A DNA stretch of 64,000 nt from Clostridiales bacterium (GTDB taxonomy: Bacteria; Bacillota; Clostridia; Peptostreptococcales; Anaerovoracaceae), in NCBI GenBank assembly GCA_009911365.1, contig QXXF01000016.1:39429-103428 (forward strand). Reading direction: 5' to 3'. Within the stretch, counting starts at the first letter, position 1, and each line of letters opens with the position of its first letter. Below are positions 36,740-46,618 of this stretch, in pieces. Both the position numbers and the translations under genes were made by a program. The notes beneath the pieces are model-generated. The model was given only the letters and a program-made list of their open reading frames with translations, was not told the origin of the DNA and made no database searches.

Positions 36740-37360
36740 TTATTTGGAATACAACTCGACGATCAGGTGCTCTGCGACTGGAGTGTCAATATCAGCTCTA
36801 GCCGGTATCGCAACCACTTTACCTTCCAGTTTTTCCACATCAACTGTCATCCAGGACGGAACAGTGATGGTCATATCCTTAATCTCCTTGAACTTCGGAG
36901 AATTTGCGCTCTTCTCTTTAACCTTGATCACATCGCCAGCTTTTACTGTATAGGAAGGAATTCTTACTTTCTTTCCATTTACAGTAAAATGTCCATGTGT
37001 CACCAGCTGTCTTGCTTCTTTTCTTGAAGAAGCGAAACCAAGTCTAAACACGACATTGTCCATTCTTGTTTCCAAAAGGATCAGCAGGTTTTCACCAGTG
37101 ATGCCCTTCTTTCTGGCTGCTTTATCAAACAGATTTCTGAACTGTGTTTCCTGCAGTCCATAAAACCTCTTTGCTTTCTGTTTTTCTCTTAACTGAAGCC
37201 CATAATCGGAAACCTTTTTTCTGCCCTGTCCGTGCTGTCCAGGAGGAAAGTTTCTCTTTTCGATGGCGCATTTGCTGCTGTAGCATCTTTCGCCCTTCAG
37301 GAAAAGCTTCTGGCCTTCTCTTCTGCATAATCTGCAGTTAGCGTCTGTATATCTTGACAT
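36740..37360 (-). CDS. rpsD: 30S ribosomal protein S4
   Basis: 206 residues. It carries the zinc-knuckle form of the N-terminus (Cys9, Cys12, Cys26, Cys31), followed by the S4 RNA-binding domain ([12 protein letters not shown] replaced here by [20 protein letters not shown]). S4 starts 30S assembly at 16S rRNA and in other bacteria represses its own operon. Lies between rpsK and rpoA. Confidence 0.97.
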   Translation of the reverse strand: MSRYTDANCRLCRREGQKLFLKGERCYSSKCAIEKRNFPPGQHGQGRKKVSDYGLQLREKQKAKRFYGLQETQFRNLFDKAARKKGITGENLLILLETRMDNVVFRLGFASSRKEARQLVTHGHFTVNGKKVRIPSYTVKAGDVIKVKEKSANSPKFKEIKDMTITVPSWMTVDVEKLEGKVVAIPARADIDTPVAEHLIVELYSK

Positions 37361-37381
37361 TCTATCTTACTCCTCCCTTCA

Positions 37382-37780
37382 TTAGACTCTTCTTCTTTTC
37401 GGTGGTCTGCATCCGTTGTGCGGTATTGGCGTGATATCTTTAATCATAGTGATTTCAAGACCTGCGGTCTGGAGTGCTCTAATTGCGGCTTCTCTTCCGG
37501 ATCCCGGGCCCTTTACGTATACTTCAACTGTTTTCAGGCCATGTTCCATAGCACCTTTAGCCGCTTCTTCCGCAGCGCTCTGCGCAGCAAACGGAGTGGA
37601 TTTTCTCGAGCCCTTGAATCCCAGCGAACCTGCACTGGACCAGGACAAAGCGTTTCCGCTCAAATCTGTAAGAGTTACAAGCGTGTTGTTAAAGGTAGAC
37701 TGAATATGTGCTTGGCCTTTTTCAATGTTCTTGCGTTCTCTTCTTTTTTTTCTGACTGTTTTTTTCACAGCTTTAGCCAT
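37382..37780 (-). CDS. rpsK: 30S ribosomal protein S11
   Basis: 132 residues. Typical [40 protein letters not shown] and the C-terminal [12 protein letters not shown]. Part of the 30S platform. 14 bases after rpsM. Confidence 0.98.
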   Translation of the reverse strand: MAKAVKKTVRKKRRERKNIEKGQAHIQSTFNNTLVTLTDLSGNALSWSSAGSLGFKGSRKSTPFAAQSAAEEAAKGAMEHGLKTVEVYVKGPGSGREAAIRALQTAGLEITMIKDITPIPHNGCRPPKRRRV

Positions 37781-37794
37781 TACGTTCTACCTCC

Positions 37795-38163
37795 TTACTT
37801 TTTCTTTCTTCCTACAGTCTTTTTCGGACCTTTACGAGTTCTGGCGTTTGTCTTTGTTTTCTGTCCTCTCACCGGAAGACCTCTTCTATGTCTGATTCCT
37901 CTGTAGCAGCCGATTTCCATCAGTCTCTTGATGTTCAGAGAAACTTCTCTCCTGAGATCACCTTCTACCACATACTCCTGGTCAATGATCTTTCTGATCT
38001 TACCAGCTTCCTCTTCCGATAAATCCTTAACTCTTGTGTCAGGATTAATACCGGCTTTTTCCAAAATAGCATTCGCGGTCGGTCTGCCAATACCGTAAAT
38101 GTACGTCAAACCAATTTCAACTCTTTTTTCTCTTGGTAAATCGACACCGGCTATACGAGCCAT
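37795..38163 (-). CDS. rpsM: 30S ribosomal protein S13
   Basis: 122 residues. [20 protein letters not shown] start, [20 protein letters not shown] tail. Contacts the subunit interface and the P-site tRNA. A 461-base gap separates it from rpmJ upstream, unusual in this otherwise tight operon. Confidence 0.98.
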   Translation of the reverse strand: MARIAGVDLPREKRVEIGLTYIYGIGRPTANAILEKAGINPDTRVKDLSEEEAGKIRKIIDQEYVVEGDLRREVSLNIKRLMEIGCYRGIRHRRGLPVRGQKTKTNARTRKGPKKTVGRKKK

Positions 38164-38624
38164 ATTTCCCTCCTATTCCCATCTTCCGTCACGTCATCAC
38201 CTAGGCCAGCGAAACTAGCCCCAGGCATCCGTAATATAAACGGGATGTTCTTTGCTCATGCAAACTTTAAAATAACTTTCATATATTGAAAACCGCCAGC
38301 CAGCCAATGCAGCCGCCACCAACCAGCAATCTCCATCCATTTCCAACTCCGTCCACTGAATAAAAATGTCTCGTGCGCCAAGTAGCCCACTCTTGTCAGC
38401 AGCACAGAGAAAAGCCCCTTGCTTAGATCAATTCCAAAGATCCGCAGGGTCAAGGAATTCACCAAAACCAAACTCTCACTCTCTGCCTCAAATCCGTCAG
38501 CTGAATAAAAAACTCTCCTGCGCCAATCAGTCCATCTCTACCAGCAGCTCAGAGAAAACGTTTTGTGGAGATGACCTCCGCAGGGCTACGCCCGAGGACC
38601 AGTCATCGGAACAAAACTCTTCTC
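38164..38624. repeat. Gap in the ribosomal operon with two imperfect direct repeats
   Basis: No gene with a ribosome-binding site is visible. Two copies of a roughly 65-base unit, about 38349-38416 and 38489-38556, align with about three-quarters identity; shared pieces include TGAATAAAAA, TGCGCCAA, CAGCAGC and CAGAGAAAA. In minus-strand translation both give a similar peptide (LLTRVGYLAHETFLFS and LLVEMDWLAQESFLFS), suggesting a duplicated, decayed coding piece or repeat element. A stretch at 38570-38600 (CCTCCGCAGGGCTACGCCCG) is GC-rich. Confidence 0.55.
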
Positions 38625-38738
38625 CTATCCTTGTCTCTGCTTGTGCTTCGGGTTCTCACAGATTACCATGACTCTTCCCTTGCGTTTAATCACTTTGCAC
38701 TTTTCGCAGATCGGTTTTACGGAAGCTCTAACTTTCAT
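38625..38738 (-). CDS. rpmJ: 50S ribosomal protein L36
   Basis: 37 residues, [20 protein letters not shown] to the end HKQRQG. Zinc ligands Cys11, Cys14, Cys27 and His32, the zinc-binding (C+) form. AGGAGG lies before the ATG. Too short to be noticed by length alone, but the match is clear and the place after infA is standard. Confidence 0.97.
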   Translation of the reverse strand: MKVRASVKPICEKCKVIKRKGRVMVICENPKHKQRQG

Positions 38739-38761
38739 TTCGCAATCCTCCTAACCTGTAT

Positions 38762-38983
38762 TTACGCTTTTCCTCTCCAGGTAATCCTTCCTCTAGTCAA
38801 GTCGTATGGAGAAAGCTCCACTTTTACCTTGTCACCAGGCAGGATCCTGATAAAGTTCATTCTGATTTTTCCTGAAACGTGTGCAAGCACTTCATGTCCG
38901 GTCTCTAGCCTTACCACAAACATGGCATTAGGCTGTGCGTCTACGACCGTACCTTCTGCTTCAATGACGTCCTTCTTCGCCAT
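38762..38983 (-). CDS. infA: Translation initiation factor IF-1
   Basis: 73 residues with the S1/OB fold ([39 protein letters not shown]). Binds the 30S A site during initiation. Lies between map and rpmJ; the KOW protein gene often found here in Clostridia is absent. Confidence 0.97.
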   Translation of the reverse strand: MAKKDVIEAEGTVVDAQPNAMFVVRLETGHEVLAHVSGKIRMNFIRILPGDKVKVELSPYDLTRGRITWRGKA

Positions 38984-38998
38984 AATAACACCTCTCCT

Positions 38999-39745
38999 TT
39001 ACAATGTAAGCAACTCCGGCTCACCGTCAGTAATAACAACAGTATTTTCATAATGGGCAGCCATCTTTCGATCCAGAGTGACTACTGTCCAGTTGTCTAA
39101 AAGCGTCTCCACTTCATAAGTTCCCTGGGTGATCATGGGCTCGATGGCGAAGACCATCCCCTTGGCCAGCCTTGGGCCTCTGCCCGGCGCACCATAATTG
39201 GGGATCTGTGGCTCTTCGTGCATCGCTCTTCCTACGCCATGACCTACAAAATCCACGATCACTCCGAAGCCTTCTCTTTCAACCCGCTCCTGGATAGCAT
39301 GAGAAATATCCGACAGCCTGTGTCCTACTTTGCAGAATTTCAATCCCTCAAAGAAACTCGCTTTGGCCGTATCCATCAGCCTCTGGGCTTCTGGATCAAC
39401 GTTACCCACTCCATAAGTCCTGGCCGCATCGCTAACATAGCCTTTATAGGTAGCTCCCACGTCCACGCTGACGATATCTCCTTCTTTCAGCTTTCTCTTC
39501 TTGGAAGGGATCCCGTGAACCACTTCTTCGTTGACCGAAACGCAGGCACTGGCGGGAAATCCGCCATAGCCCTTAAATGTTGGAATCATTCCGTTTCGTC
39601 TAATGGTACTTTCTACGAACCGGTCGATCTCCTTTGTGGAAATTCCCGGCTTTATGAGTTCTTCAAGGTCTCTGAGGATTTGTCCCGTGACCTTTCCGGA
39701 CTCCCGCATTATGTCTATTTCCTGTTCTGACTTGATGATGATCAT
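38999..39745 (-). CDS. map: Methionine aminopeptidase, type I
   Basis: 248 residues. Metal ligands Asp95, Asp106, His169, Glu202 and Glu233 are all present (VDVGATYKGYVSDAARTY, GHGVGRAMHEEP, FAIEPM). Removes the first methionine from new proteins. The ATG lies 4 bases after the adk stop, so coupled. Confidence 0.97.
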   Translation of the reverse strand: MIIIKSEQEIDIMRESGKVTGQILRDLEELIKPGISTKEIDRFVESTIRRNGMIPTFKGYGGFPASACVSVNEEVVHGIPSKKRKLKEGDIVSVDVGATYKGYVSDAARTYGVGNVDPEAQRLMDTAKASFFEGLKFCKVGHRLSDISHAIQERVEREGFGVIVDFVGHGVGRAMHEEPQIPNYGAPGRGPRLAKGMVFAIEPMITQGTYEVETLLDNWTVVTLDRKMAAHYENTVVITDGEPELLTL

Positions 39746-39749
39746 GCTG

Positions 39750-40391
39750 TTACCCCAGAACGCTCACAATGTGGTTAAACACGTTTTCAAGTCCGATCGC
39801 ACCATCAATATGGGCGATATTTCCGGCCTTTTCATAATATTCAACCAGCGGCATTGTCTGCGAATTATATACTTCAATTCTATTTTCTACGGTTTCTGCT
39901 GTGTCGTCCGCTCTCTGCATTAGCTCGCCTCCGCACTTATCGCAAATTCCTTCCTTTTTTGGAGGGATATTGGTCACATGGTACGTTGCGCCGCAAGCCT
40001 TGCAGACTCTTCTGCCAGTCAACCTGGTCATGAGTTCTTCTTTTTCCACTGCGATGTCCAGTACTTTGTCTACCTTCTTGCCGTGTTTTTCAAGAAACTC
40101 ATCTAGCTTTTCCGCCTGATAAACGGTCCTTGGGAAACCATCCAGCAAAAATCCATCTTTACAATCGTCCTCAAGCAGTCTGGATGTGGCGATCTCGCAT
40201 ACCAGATCATCTGGCACCAGTTCACCTTTGTCCATATACGCCTTGGCTTTCTTTCCCAGCTCCGTGCCGTTCTTAATGTTGGCTCTGAAAATATCGCCAG
40301 TGGAAATATGCGGAACTTTGTATTTTTCAACGATCCTTACTGCCTGAGTGCCTTTTCCCGCACCCGGAGGGCCTAATAAAATCAAATTCAT
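39750..40391 (-). CDS. adk: Adenylate kinase
   Basis: 213 residues. P-loop GPPGAGKGTQ (7-16), GFPRTVYQAEKLD, and a zinc-type LID with four cysteines (CKACGATYH ... CDKCGGEL). Interconverts AMP, ADP and ATP. Standard position between secY and map. Confidence 0.98.
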   Translation of the reverse strand: MNLILLGPPGAGKGTQAVRIVEKYKVPHISTGDIFRANIKNGTELGKKAKAYMDKGELVPDDLVCEIATSRLLEDDCKDGFLLDGFPRTVYQAEKLDEFLEKHGKKVDKVLDIAVEKEELMTRLTGRRVCKACGATYHVTNIPPKKEGICDKCGGELMQRADDTAETVENRIEVYNSQTMPLVEYYEKAGNIAHIDGAIGLENVFNHIVSVLG

Positions 40392-40403
40392 GTTTTCACC
40401 TCT

Positions 40404-41687
40404 CTACTTAAGGAAACCCTGATAATTTCTCATCACCATCTGATTTTCCAGCTGCTTCATCGTATCAAGGGCAACGCCCACCGCAATGAGAAGCGACGTT
40501 CCTCCAAAATGGATGTTCAGTCCTGTATACTGACTGACGATGGTCGGCAGCACCGCTACCGCAGCCAGGAAAATCGCACCTACAAAGGTGATTCTTGTCA
40601 TTACTTTGTTTAAATATTCAACCGTGGCCTTACCCGGTCTGATTCCCGGGATAAATCCGCCGTTGGCCTTCATATTCTGCGCAACTTCCATCGGGTTGAA
40701 AGTAACCGCTGTATAAAAATATGTGAAGAAGATGATCAATATCACATTGAACACAGCATATACCCATACCCCCGGTGAACCCTGCGGTGACAGCCACTTT
40801 GTGATCCACATGGACGCAGAGCTGTCAGCTGACATGAAATATGTGATGGTCAGCGGGAACTGTAAAAAGGACATAGCAAAGATTACTGGGATAACCCCTG
40901 CTTGATTTACTTTCAGCGGAATGTGAGTCGATTGTCCGCCATACATCTTCCTGCCTACAACCCGCTTCGCATACTGCACTGGGATCCTTCTCTGACCTTG
41001 CTGGATCTCAATGATGCCGATGATGACAACTACCGAGAATACGATGAATAACGCCAATTTCACGATGTCCATGGTGCCCTCTGTATACTTGAGCCAGATG
41101 TCATGAATGCCGCTTGGAAGCCTTGATATGATCCCCCCAAAGATAATCAGGGAAATACCGTTTCCAATGCCCTTGTCATTAATCTTTTCGCCCAACCACA
41201 TGAGGAACGCGGTACCCGCGGACAGCACCAGGACAATGACCGCTACTGAGAAAACGTCAGTGCTGATCAATGCCTGCCGGAACATGCCCAGCGATACGCC
41301 AATGGCCTGGACGAAGGCCAGAACAACGGTCAAATAGCGAGTATACTGCGCAATTTTTTTCTGACCTTCCGTACCCTCCTTGGCTAACCGCTCTAGCCTT
41401 GGAATAGCAATGGTCAACAGCTGCAGTATAATGGAGGCTGTAATATATGGCGTGATGCTCAACGCAAATATGGTGAATTGGCTGAAAGCACCCCCGGAAA
41501 ATAGGTTGAAGAGAGCAAACAATCCCTCATCCGTGTTCATGGCTTGGTCCAAATAAGTTCTATCAATGCCAGGAACCGGAATATTCGAGCCAATACGGAA
41601 GACCACCAGCATCAGAAGGGTATAAATGATTTTCTTCCTGATATCTAGGATCTTCCAGGCTTTGGCGATTGTTTTGAACATCTCCAT
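40404..41687 (-). CDS. secY: Protein translocase subunit SecY
   Basis: 427 residues with ten membrane helices; forms the Sec protein-conducting channel with SecE/SecG. Typical motifs: GSNIPVPGID, LFNLFSGGAFSQFTIFALSI (first periplasmic loop and plug), GIGNGISLIIFGGI and the cytoplasmic loop QGQRRIPVQYAKRVVGRKMY. The ATG directly follows the rplO stop (TAAATG), so translation is coupled. Confidence 0.98.
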   Translation of the reverse strand: MEMFKTIAKAWKILDIRKKIIYTLLMLVVFRIGSNIPVPGIDRTYLDQAMNTDEGLFALFNLFSGGAFSQFTIFALSITPYITASIILQLLTIAIPRLERLAKEGTEGQKKIAQYTRYLTVVLAFVQAIGVSLGMFRQALISTDVFSVAVIVLVLSAGTAFLMWLGEKINDKGIGNGISLIIFGGIISRLPSGIHDIWLKYTEGTMDIVKLALFIVFSVVVIIGIIEIQQGQRRIPVQYAKRVVGRKMYGGQSTHIPLKVNQAGVIPVIFAMSFLQFPLTITYFMSADSSASMWITKWLSPQGSPGVWVYAVFNVILIIFFTYFYTAVTFNPMEVAQNMKANGGFIPGIRPGKATVEYLNKVMTRITFVGAIFLAAVAVLPTIVSQYTGLNIHFGGTSLLIAVGVALDTMKQLENQMVMRNYQGFLK

Positions 41688-42128
41688 TTAAATCACCTCT
41701 GCCTTTCCTCCGGCAGCTTCTATTTTTTCAATTGCGGTTTTGCTGAATTTGTGCGCCTGAACAGTAAGGTTCTTTTCCAGTTCGCCATCGCCCAGGATCT
41801 TGATTCCATCCTTGACCTGCTTTACCATTTTCAGCTCTTTCAGCATTTCCGGCGTTACAACAGTACCTGCCTCAAACCTGTTCAAGTCATCCACATTCAA
41901 GATTTCATATTCTTTTGCCCAGATGTTGGTGAATCCTCTCTTTGGGATCCTCCTGTATAGAGGCATCTGTCCGCCTTCAAATCCAGGTCTTGTTCCGCCG
42001 CCGCTCCTCGAGTTCTGACCGTTCATACCTCTTCCGCCAGTTTTTCCCTGTCCGGAAGCCTGGCCGCGGCCTCTTCTCTTCCGAGTCTTCCTCGCACCTG
42101 GAACAGCTTTTAATTCATGCAGTTTCAT
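41688..42128 (-). CDS. rplO: 50S ribosomal protein L15
   Basis: 146 residues. [20 protein letters not shown] start with the Gly/Arg-rich N-terminal extension ([14 protein letters not shown]) that penetrates 23S rRNA. Between rpmD and secY. Confidence 0.98.
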   Translation of the reverse strand: MKLHELKAVPGARKTRKRRGRGQASGQGKTGGRGMNGQNSRSGGGTRPGFEGGQMPLYRRIPKRGFTNIWAKEYEILNVDDLNRFEAGTVVTPEMLKELKMVKQVKDGIKILGDGELEKNLTVQAHKFSKTAIEKIEAAGGKAEVI

Positions 42129-42147
42129 CTGTTTCGCACCTCCAATC

Positions 42148-42330
42148 CTATAGTTCTTCTACAGTCAAAAGATGCTTAACTTTGTTGATGGAACCCCAGC
42201 TTACTGGAGAATCAACAAGTTCAACTGACTGGTGCATCTTCCTGAGACCTAACGCTTCTACAACTTTTCTCTGTCTTGGGGAAGCGCCAATCGTGCTTTT
42301 TGTCAAAGTAACTTTAATCATTTTAGCCAT
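42148..42330 (-). CDS. rpmD: 50S ribosomal protein L30
   Basis: 60 residues, [20 protein letters not shown] start, [20 protein letters not shown]. Short bacterial form. 13 bases after rpsE. Confidence 0.97.
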   Translation of the reverse strand: MAKMIKVTLTKSTIGASPRQRKVVEALGLRKMHQSVELVDSPVSWGSINKVKHLLTVEEL

Positions 42331-42343
42331 TGTCTCTTCCTCC

Positions 42344-42847
42344 TTATCCTAAGATTTCTTCTTTTGTTTTACCTCTCAGACGGGCCGCCTTTTCTACAGT
42401 CATCAGGTTTTTCAGTCCTTCGATGGTCGCATAGGCCATATTTCCAGTATTATTGGAACCAATGGACTTTGCCCGGATGTCTTTCACGCCCGCAGCTTCC
42501 AGCACAGTACGTACGGAGGAACCCGCGATTACGCCAGTACCTTCCGCAGCTGGCATGAGCTGCACTCTCCCTGCGCCAAACACGCCCAGGATCCTGTGTG
42601 GGATCGTTGTTCCCACTGTTGGAACTTTTATTAATTTTTTCTTTGCGTCTTCCGTCGCTTTTCTTACTGCCTCAGGAATTTCCTGCGCTTTTCCAAGACC
42701 AACGCCTACATGTCCGTCACCGTCACCTACTACTACAGTTACGCTGAATCTCATGTTTCTTCCGCCTTTAACTGTCTTAGCTACACGTCTGATGCTGACG
42801 ATGGTTTCGTTTAAGTCTAGCTTGGAAGCATCAATAGTATTACGCAT
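42344..42847 (-). CDS. rpsE: 30S ribosomal protein S5
   Basis: 167 residues. N-terminal dsRNA-binding fold ([20 protein letters not shown]) and C-terminal [20 protein letters not shown]. Acts in decoding fidelity. 14 bases after rplR. Confidence 0.98.
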   Translation of the reverse strand: MRNTIDASKLDLNETIVSIRRVAKTVKGGRNMRFSVTVVVGDGDGHVGVGLGKAQEIPEAVRKATEDAKKKLIKVPTVGTTIPHRILGVFGAGRVQLMPAAEGTGVIAGSSVRTVLEAAGVKDIRAKSIGSNNTGNMAYATIEGLKNLMTVEKAARLRGKTKEEILG

Positions 42848-42861
42848 GTTTTTACCTCCTG

Positions 42862-43227
42862 TTAGAATTTCAACCCAGCTTCGCGAGCACCATCGGCCAG
42901 TTCCTTTACACGTCCGTGATACAGGAATCCACCTCTGTCAAAAGCAACGGTTTCGATGCCCTTTTCCAGCGCTCTCTTCGCAATAGCTTCTCCAACCTTC
43001 TTCGCCGCTTCTTTGTTTCCGCCGTACTCGATCTGGCCTTTCAGCTCTTTGTCGAGAGTAGAAGCTGCAGCAAGGGTAACTCCGTTAACATCGTCAATAA
43101 CCTGAACGGAAATGTTCTTATTGCTTCTGAAAACGCAAAGCCTAGGCTTTTCAGGAGTTCCATAAAGGTCTTTTCTAACTCTTTTGTGTCTTGCAAGACG
43201 TTTGTCGTTTCTGCTGGCTTTTGCCAT
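42862..43227 (-). CDS. rplR: 50S ribosomal protein L18
   Basis: 121 residues; binds 5S rRNA with L5. [20 protein letters not shown] and [20 protein letters not shown] are typical. 18 bases after rplF. Confidence 0.98.
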   Translation of the reverse strand: MAKASRNDKRLARHKRVRKDLYGTPEKPRLCVFRSNKNISVQVIDDVNGVTLAAASTLDKELKGQIEYGGNKEAAKKVGEAIAKRALEKGIETVAFDRGGFLYHGRVKELADGAREAGLKF

Positions 43228-43245
43228 TTTACTCTACTCCTTTCC

Positions 43246-43788
43246 TTATTTCGCCCCGGTTTTACCTTCTTTTCTGCGGATATGCTCACCAGCATAGCGG
43301 ATTCCCTTGCCCTTGTATGGCTCAGGTTTTCTCCATGCCCGGATATTCGCAGCGTAGTTGCCCACTAACGCTTTGTCAGTGCCTTTTACCACAACCTCTG
43401 TAGCAGAAGGAGTTTCTGTTGTGATTCCTTCCGGATCTTCCAATTCTACTGGATGGGAGTAGCCCAGGTTCAGGACCAATTTCTTGCCTTTTTTCTCAGC
43501 CTTGTATCCTACGCCTATCAGCTCCAGCTTCTTTTCGTAGCCATCTGTAACGCCGATTACCATGTTACTGATCAGAGTTCTTGCCAGTCCATGCTGTTCC
43601 CTGTGGGCTTTTGCGTCAGAACTTCTGGACACAGTCACCACTCCGTCTTTTACTTCTACTTTTAACAACTTGCTGATCTGCTCTGTTAGTTCGCCTTTTG
43701 GTCCTTTTACAGTAACCAAATTGTTACCGTCGACTTTGACCTCAACGCCAGCAGGAAGATCTACAGGTTTGATACCGATTCTTGACAT
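43246..43788 (-). CDS. rplF: 50S ribosomal protein L6
   Basis: 180 residues with the two repeated L6 folds. [20 protein letters not shown] start and [20 protein letters not shown] near the end. Near the factor-binding site of the large subunit. Confidence 0.98.
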   Translation of the reverse strand: MSRIGIKPVDLPAGVEVKVDGNNLVTVKGPKGELTEQISKLLKVEVKDGVVTVSRSSDAKAHREQHGLARTLISNMVIGVTDGYEKKLELIGVGYKAEKKGKKLVLNLGYSHPVELEDPEGITTETPSATEVVVKGTDKALVGNYAANIRAWRKPEPYKGKGIRYAGEHIRRKEGKTGAK

Positions 43789-43798
43789 TGTCTACCTC

Positions 43799-44197
43799 CT
43801 ACCAAACATAACAAACTACTTCGCCGCCAACGCCTAGTTTTCTGGCCTCTTTATCGCTGATCACCCCGTTTGACGTGGAGATGATGGCGATTCCCAGTCC
43901 ACCTAAGACCCTTGGAATGTCATCAGCTTTCGCGTAAACCTTCAGGCCTGGCTTAGAAATCTTTTTGATTCCAGTGATAACTCTTTCTTTGTCAGGGCCG
44001 TATTTCATCTGAACACGGATGGTTCCCTGCGTCTTGTCGTCTATAACGTCAAATCCTTTAATGTAGCCTTCTTCCGTTAAAATTCCCGCAATGGATTTCT
44101 TCATCTTTGAAGCAGGAATATCAACTGTGTCATGACCTACAGTATTGGCATTTCTGATTCTTGTCAGCATATCCGCTATTGGATCTGTCATTGTCAT
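43799..44197 (-). CDS. rpsH: 30S ribosomal protein S8
   Basis: 132 residues. [20 protein letters not shown] start and [20 protein letters not shown] end. Binds the central 16S domain; in E. coli it represses the spc operon. 27 bases after rpsN. Confidence 0.98.
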   Translation of the reverse strand: MTMTDPIADMLTRIRNANTVGHDTVDIPASKMKKSIAGILTEEGYIKGFDVIDDKTQGTIRVQMKYGPDKERVITGIKKISKPGLKVYAKADDIPRVLGGLGIAIISTSNGVISDKEARKLGVGGEVVCYVW

Positions 44198-44224
44198 TAC
44201 AGTATTTCTCCTTTCCTGACGTGT

Positions 44225-44410
44225 TTACCAGCTTGCTTTTCTCACGCCCGGGATTTCTCCCTTATAAGCAAGCTCTCTAAAACAGATACGGCATATTCCA
44301 TACTTTTTCAGTACAGAATGCGGTCTTCCGCAGATTCTGCATCTTGTATATGCGCGCGTTGAATATTTTGGTTTTCTTTGCTGTTTTATTTTGAGAGATG
44401 TTTTTGCCAT
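44225..44410 (-). CDS. rpsN: 30S ribosomal protein S14, zinc type
   Basis: 61 residues, the short zinc-binding form (Cys24, Cys27, Cys40, Cys43: CRICGRPH ... CRICF). ATG preceded by GGAGG. Zinc-independent second copies exist in some Firmicutes; none is seen here. Confidence 0.97.
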   Translation of the reverse strand: MAKTSLKIKQQRKPKYSTRAYTRCRICGRPHSVLKKYGICRICFRELAYKGEIPGVRKASW

Positions 44411-44423
44411 GTTTCCCTCCTAC

Positions 44424-44966
44424 TTATTTTTCAAACGGCATGCCGAGAAGTTCCAGCAGAGCCGCAGCTTCTTCATCTGTCTTAGCCGTTGTCGTGAATA
44501 CAACGTTCATACCTTTGATCATGTCAACCTTGTCATAGTTGATTTCCGGGAAGATCAGCTGTTCCTTGATACCCATGGAATAATTTCCTCTTCCATCAAA
44601 GGAGTTTTTACTTACTCCCTTAAAGTCTCTTACTCTTGGAAGAGCGATGTTGAAGAACTTATCAACAAAGGTATACATGTTTTCTCCTCTTAAGGTGACT
44701 TTCGCGCCGACTGGCATTCCCTGTCTTACCTTAAAGTTGGCAATGGATTTTCTTGCTTTTGTAACAACAGGTTTTTGGCCTGTGATCAGCGCCAGCTCTT
44801 CTACTGCGCCTTCCATGACCTTTGCGTTGTCTTTTGCTTCGCCAAGTCCCATGTTGATCGTTACCTTTTCCAGCTTTGGAACTTCCATTGGGTTTTCATA
44901 TGAAAATCTTTCCATCAGCGTTTTAAATACGCTGTTTTTATAAGTTTCTTTCAGTCTTGCTGTCAA
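44424..44966 (-). CDS. rplE: 50S ribosomal protein L5
   Basis: 180 residues; binds 5S r[43 protein letters not shown] and the C-terminal [20 protein letters not shown] are characteristic. Between rplX and rpsN. Confidence 0.98.
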   Translation of the reverse strand: MTARLKETYKNSVFKTLMERFSYENPMEVPKLEKVTINMGLGEAKDNAKVMEGAVEELALITGQKPVVTKARKSIANFKVRQGMPVGAKVTLRGENMYTFVDKFFNIALPRVRDFKGVSKNSFDGRGNYSMGIKEQLIFPEINYDKVDMIKGMNVVFTTTAKTDEEAAALLELLGMPFEK

Positions 44967-44983
44967 AATCGTCTCCTCCTTTC

Positions 44984-45289
44984 TTAGTCAATTACCGTTC
45001 CGGTTTTCTTTGCGACTCTCACTTTTTTACCGTTTTCAAATTTGTATCCGATCTTAGTGGCAGTCTTGGCTTTCGTGTCGTAGTACATCACGTTTGAAAC
45101 GTCCAGCGGGCCTTCCTGATGCTTGATTTCGGCAGGCGCTTTTGGCGTTTGCTTCTGATGCTTTGTCTGCATGTTGATACCTTCTACCAGCACTTTGCCC
45201 TTCTTTGGCATAGCCTTGATGACTTTGCCTGTCTTACCTTTATCTTTTCCAGTAAGTACGATTACTGTATCATCTTTCTTAATTCGCAT
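44984..45289 (-). CDS. rplX: 50S ribosomal protein L24
   Basis: 101 residues with an N-terminal KOW motif ([20 protein letters not shown]) and [16 protein letters not shown]. Early assembly protein of the large subunit. 11 bases after rplN. Confidence 0.98.
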   Translation of the reverse strand: MRIKKDDTVIVLTGKDKGKTGKVIKAMPKKGKVLVEGINMQTKHQKQTPKAPAEIKHQEGPLDVSNVMYYDTKAKTATKIGYKFENGKKVRVAKKTGTVID

Positions 45290-45300
45290 CCGCTCGCCTC

Positions 45301-45669
45301 CTATAACACTTCCGGTGCCAGTGACACTATCTTCATAAAGCCTTTGTCTCTAAGCTCTCTTGCTACTGGTCCAAAGATACGAGTTCCGACCGGTGTCAGA
45401 TCCTCTTTCAAAATTACAGCTGCGTTCTGGTCGAATTTTACATAGCTGCCGTCAACTCTTCTAGCACCTTTTTTCGTTCTTACTACAACTGCTCTTACAA
45501 CGTCGCTCTTCTTTACAACGCCGCCCGGTGTAGCATCTTTGACCGCGCAGACGATAACATCTCCGATATTCGCATACTGACGGCTAGTTCCGCCCAGAAT
45601 ACGAATGCACAGCAGTTCTTTCGCACCGGAGTTGTCAGCGACTTTCAGTCTGGTTTCTGTCTGAATCAT
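45301..45669 (-). CDS. rplN: 50S ribosomal protein L14
   Basis: 122 residues. [20 protein letters not shown] start, [40 protein letters not shown]. Intersubunit bridge protein. 12 bases after rpsQ. Confidence 0.98.
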   Translation of the reverse strand: MIQTETRLKVADNSGAKELLCIRILGGTSRQYANIGDVIVCAVKDATPGGVVKKSDVVRAVVVRTKKGARRVDGSYVKFDQNAAVILKEDLTPVGTRIFGPVARELRDKGFMKIVSLAPEVL

Positions 45670-45681
45670 TCTGGCACCTCC

Positions 45682-45942
45682 TTATTTAACCTTCTCTATG
45701 ATATTCACAAGTCTCCATCTCTTGTCTTTGGACAGAGGCCTTGTTTCCATAATTCTAACTTTATCACCGATGTTGCATTCGTTGTTTTCGTCGTGAGCCT
45801 TGACTTTCTTCGTTCTCTTTACGGCTTTTCCATAAAGGGAATGTCTTACGAAGTCTTCCAGCGCGACAACAACAGTTTTATCCATTTTGTCACTGACGAC
45901 AATGCCTACTCTTGTTTTTCTGAGGTTTCTTTCAACTGTCAT
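45682..45942 (-). CDS. rpsQ: 30S ribosomal protein S17
   Basis: 86 residues, OB fold. [20 protein letters not shown] and [20 protein letters not shown] are typical. 18 bases after rpmC. Confidence 0.98.
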   Translation of the reverse strand: MTVERNLRKTRVGIVVSDKMDKTVVVALEDFVRHSLYGKAVKRTKKVKAHDENNECNIGDKVRIMETRPLSKDKRWRLVNIIEKVK

Positions 45943-45960
45943 ATTACATCCTCCTTTCTG

Positions 45961-46164
45961 TTAGCCCCGAGCCTTTTCAAGCTGCTTTTCTCTGATGATG
46001 GTCTTGACTCTGGCGATATCTTTCTTTGTGTCTCTCATCTTGATCGGGTTCTCGAGCTGTCCGGTAACATGCTGAAATCTGAGATTGAATAAATCTTTCT
46101 TCATTTTTACCAGTTCAGCGTTGAGTTCGACTTCTGTCATTTCTCTCATCTTTTTCAGATCCAT
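45961..46164 (-). CDS. rpmC: 50S ribosomal protein L29
   Basis: 67 residues, two-helix hairpin ([36 protein letters not shown]). Its ATG overlaps the rplP stop by one base (TAATG), so coupled. Lies at the exit tunnel, a docking place for trigger factor and SRP. Confidence 0.97.
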   Translation of the reverse strand: MDLKKMREMTEVELNAELVKMKKDLFNLRFQHVTGQLENPIKMRDTKKDIARVKTIIREKQLEKARG

Positions 46165-46595
46165 TATGCTTCACCACCCTTTACTTCCAATTCTTTGATG
46201 GCAAATTTACATTTAACAGGCAGCTTGTGAGACGCGAGACGCATAGCTTCTCTTGCCTGAGCTTCTGTTACACCTTCAATTTCAAACATAACTCTGCCTG
46301 GTTTTACGACTGCTACCCAGTACTCAGGAGCACCTTTACCGGAACCCATACGTACTTCGGCAGGTTTCTTTGTTACGGATTTGTGAGGGAAGATCTTGAT
46401 ATAAACCTTACCACCTCTTTTTACGGATCTTGTCATGGCGATTCTGGCCGCCTCGATCTGATTTGAAGTAATCCATCCGCATTCTGTGGCTACCAGCCCA
46501 TAATCACCGTAAGTGACTTTGTTGCCTCTGGTGGCCTTGCCCTTCATTCTACCTCTGTGGACTCTTCTGCGTTTAACGCGCTTTGGCATTAACAT
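46164..46595 (-). CDS. rplP: 50S ribosomal protein L16
   Basis: 143 residues. [20 protein letters not shown] start, FGDYGLVA-type segment here [20 protein letters not shown], and RVMFEIEGV. Supports the A-site tRNA. Between rpsC and rpmC. Confidence 0.98.
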   Translation of the reverse strand: MLMPKRVKRRRVHRGRMKGKATRGNKVTYGDYGLVATECGWITSNQIEAARIAMTRSVKRGGKVYIKIFPHKSVTKKPAEVRMGSGKGAPEYWVAVVKPGRVMFEIEGVTEAQAREAMRLASHKLPVKCKFAIKELEVKGGEA

Positions 46596-46618
46596 CAGCG
46601 TTTCCTCCTCTCTATCGT

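Noticed and set aside
38256-38471. 71-codon frame in the rpmJ-rpsM gap
   Set aside because: No usable ribosome-binding site and the matching second repeat is interrupted by stops, so I treat it as repeat-derived rather than a gene.
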